In this document: positions 6,684-7,963 of the stretch, one piece after another
How the letters are laid out: the number at the start of each line of letters is the position of its first letter
Numbering within the stretch: position 1 is the first letter of the stretch
Assembly: GCA_963578625.1 (NCBI GenBank)
Contig: CAUZEO010000253.1
Span: forward strand, 1-7,963
Direction: 5' to 3'
Source: CAUZEO01 sp963578625
GTDB taxonomy: Bacteria > Verrucomicrobiota > Kiritimatiellia > SLOV01
DNA length: 7,963 nt
Notes under the pieces: model-generated
Told to the model about the DNA's origin: nothing
Databases searched by the model: none
Seen by the model: only the letters and a program-made list of their open reading frames with translations
Made by a program: the position numbers and the translations under genes

Positions 6684-6796
6684 ACAAATCAGGACAGGCT
6701 GAATAATCAGGGCCCCGGCGAGCGTTCGCGCCCCTGGAGGCAAGGGAACGGTTTTCGATAGTGAGAATCGAAGGTGAACGGGCGGGTGAAAGCGTA

Positions 6797-7963
6797 TTAC
6801 TGGCCCTTTAAAGCACGTCTCAGAATTTTTCCAACGTTGCTCTTTGGCAATGAGTCGCGAAATTCGACCTGCTTTGGAACCTTGTAGGCTGACAACTGTC
6901 CCCGGCAGTGGGCGATTACGTGGTCTTCCGTGAGTTTTGGGTCGTTCCGAACCACGAACAGCTTCACCACTTCGCCGGATCCGGGATCTGGCATGGCCAC
7001 CGCCGCTGCCTCCAGAATTCCCGAGTGCAATGCCGCGACTGCCTCAACTTCGTTGGGATACACATTGAATCCTGACACCAGGATCATGTCCTTTTTCCGA
7101 TCTTCGATGAAAACGTAACCCCGCTCATCCAATCGACCGATATCCCCGGTTCGCAACCAACGGCCATCCAACATGACGTTCTCGGTCTCTTTTGGGCGAT
7201 GCCAGTATTCGCGCATGACCTGGGGACCCTGGATACAGATTTCTCCCACTTCGCCGATCCGAAGTACGTTCCCGTCATCATCCCGAATCGTCACTTCCGT
7301 GGATGGAATCGGCAGGCCGATCGAACCATTATAACAATCGTTCGTCATCGGATTCATGCAGGCCGCCGGCGAAGTTTCAGTCAGGCCATAGGCCTCGATC
7401 AAAGGCTGCCCGGTCACTGCTTTCCATTTTTCGGCCACCGCACGCTGTACCGCCATGCCACCGCCGAGGCTGACGTGAAGGGAGCGAAAGTCACACTCCG
7501 CGAAACCTGGCGTGTTCAGTAGCGAGTTGAACAACGTATTGACGCCCAGAATGCCCGTAAAGCGCGATGTTTGCAGGGTCTTCACGAACCCCTTGAAATC
7601 CCGGGGGTTGGTGATGAGCAGGTTTTCCCCGCCGAGGGACATGTAAGTGAGGCAATTGGCGAGCAGCGCGAATATATGATACAGGGGCAACGCGCAGACG
7701 ATGACCTCTTCGCCCTCCTTCGTGACGGGCCGGAGCCACTCGGACGCCTGCAACACGTTGGCCACCATATTTCCGTGAGTGAGAACGGCGCCTTTTGCAA
7801 CTCCTGTAGTTCCTCCAGTATATTGCAGGAACGCAATGTCCTCGTGAGTCAACCTCTCATCGGGAAGTTCGCTGTCGTCCCCCTGCTTCAGTGCATCCCG
7901 AAATTTGACCGCATCCTTCAGCAAAAATGGCGGAACCAATTTTTTGATCCGTTTCACGACAAA
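6797..7963 (-). CDS. fadD: Long-chain acyl-CoA synthetase (FadD type), 5'-partial
   Basis: The last 388 residues of an AMP-forming acyl-CoA ligase; the frame stays open to the window edge, and the GTG near 7957 is internal (FVVKRIKKLVPPF is the mid-protein segment of FadD-type enzymes). A full enzyme has about 550 residues, so roughly the first third is missing. Visible motifs, numbered from the edge: the phosphate-binding loop YTGGTTGVAKG (48-58), the adenylate-binding motif YGLTETSP (192-199), TGD (272-274), the hinge region DRKKDMILVSGFNVYP (288-303), and the catalytic lysine near the end in NVGKILRR (Lys379). It makes acyl-CoA from fatty acid, ATP and CoA, at the cytoplasm or inner-membrane face, feeding beta-oxidation or lipid synthesis. 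The FATTY-ACYL signature DGRWLRTGD is intact, so the visible part looks functional. The symbol reflects family resemblance; exact chain-length preference cannot be told. Confidence 0.93.
   Translation of the reverse strand, partial: FVVKRIKKLVPPFLLKDAVKFRDALKQGDDSELPDERLTHEDIAFLQYTGGTTGVAKGAVLTHGNMVANVLQASEWLRPVTKEGEEVIVCALPLYHIFALLANCLTYMSLGGENLLITNPRDFKGFVKTLQTSRFTGILGVNTLFNSLLNTPGFAECDFRSLHVSLGGGMAVQRAVAEKWKAVTGQPLIEAYGLTETSPAACMNPMTNDCYNGSIGLPIPSTEVTIRDDDGNVLRIGEVGEICIQGPQVMREYWHRPKETENVMLDGRWLRTGDIGRLDERGYVFIEDRKKDMILVSGFNVYPNEVEAVAALHSGILEAAAVAMPDPGSGEVVKLFVVRNDPKLTEDHVIAHCRGQLSAYKVPKQVEFRDSLPKSNVGKILRRALKGQ

Larger units (their letters stand above)
6545..6796. other. Non-coding gap rich in inverted repeats
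   Basis: No credible gene is seen in these 252 bases; a 65-codon plus-strand open frame that crosses the left part has no recognisable features. The gap holds several inverted repeats: interleaved pairs at 6616-6646, an 8-bp stem at 6661-6683, a composite stem at 6708-6736 and a 6-bp stem at 6754-6772. None is followed by a T-run on either strand, so no intrinsic terminator for the acyl-CoA synthetase is evident. It is the 3' flank of that gene and the 5' flank of the kinase remnant. Confidence 0.5.

Noticed and set aside
6505..6702. 65-codon plus-strand open frame across the kinase remnant start
   Set aside because: No ribosome binding site or recognisable motif was seen, and it overlaps the remnant and the inverted repeats.
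1..7963. CRISPR arrays, insertion sequences, tRNA or rRNA genes, phage genes
   Set aside because: No regularly spaced direct repeats, transposase or integrase motifs, or tRNA-like cloverleaf were seen on either strand.

Overview
The window reads as ordinary chromosomal DNA from a moderately GC-rich Gram-negative bacterium. The Gram-negative call rests mainly on the 1,143-residue AsmA-type envelope protein. The secreted EF-hand protein and the style of the AsmA C-terminus are reminiscent of environmental lineages such as the PVC group or Hydrogenedentota. That placement is an inference from protein style and is low confidence.

Layout, left to right. (1) Positions 2-832, plus strand: the C-terminal part of a DEDDy-type RNase H-like exonuclease that enters from the left edge. 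(2) Positions 853-4284, minus strand, convergent with it and only 20 bases away: a very long AsmA-family protein with one N-terminal membrane anchor. (3) Positions 4388-4960, minus strand, upstream of and co-oriented with the AsmA gene: a TetR/AcrR repressor. It has a near-perfect 18-bp palindrome inside its own predicted promoter, so autoregulation and co-regulation of the AsmA gene are plausible. (4) Positions 5160-5723, plus strand, divergent from the repressor: a small exported protein with four EF-hands and a Gly/Arg-rich tail, followed by a good intrinsic terminator. (5) Positions 5827-6544, minus strand: a decayed sensor histidine kinase with two in-frame nonsense codons, a one-base frameshift and no recognisable phosphoacceptor box. 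(6) Positions 6545-6796: no gene, but several inverted repeats, two of them interleaved in a pseudoknot-like order. (7) Positions 6797-7963, minus strand: the C-terminal two thirds or so of a FadD-type long-chain acyl-CoA synthetase that runs off the right edge.

Functional links are limited. The repressor and AsmA gene probably form one transcription unit concerned with envelope maintenance or lipid trafficking. The acyl-CoA synthetase activates fatty acids but lies about 1.8 kb from the repressor, beyond the kinase remnant and the EF-hand gene, so any shared control is speculative. I see no CRISPR array, insertion sequence, tRNA or rRNA, and no convincing new multi-gene system. The least-explained items are the structured gap at 6616-6772 and the kinase relic.
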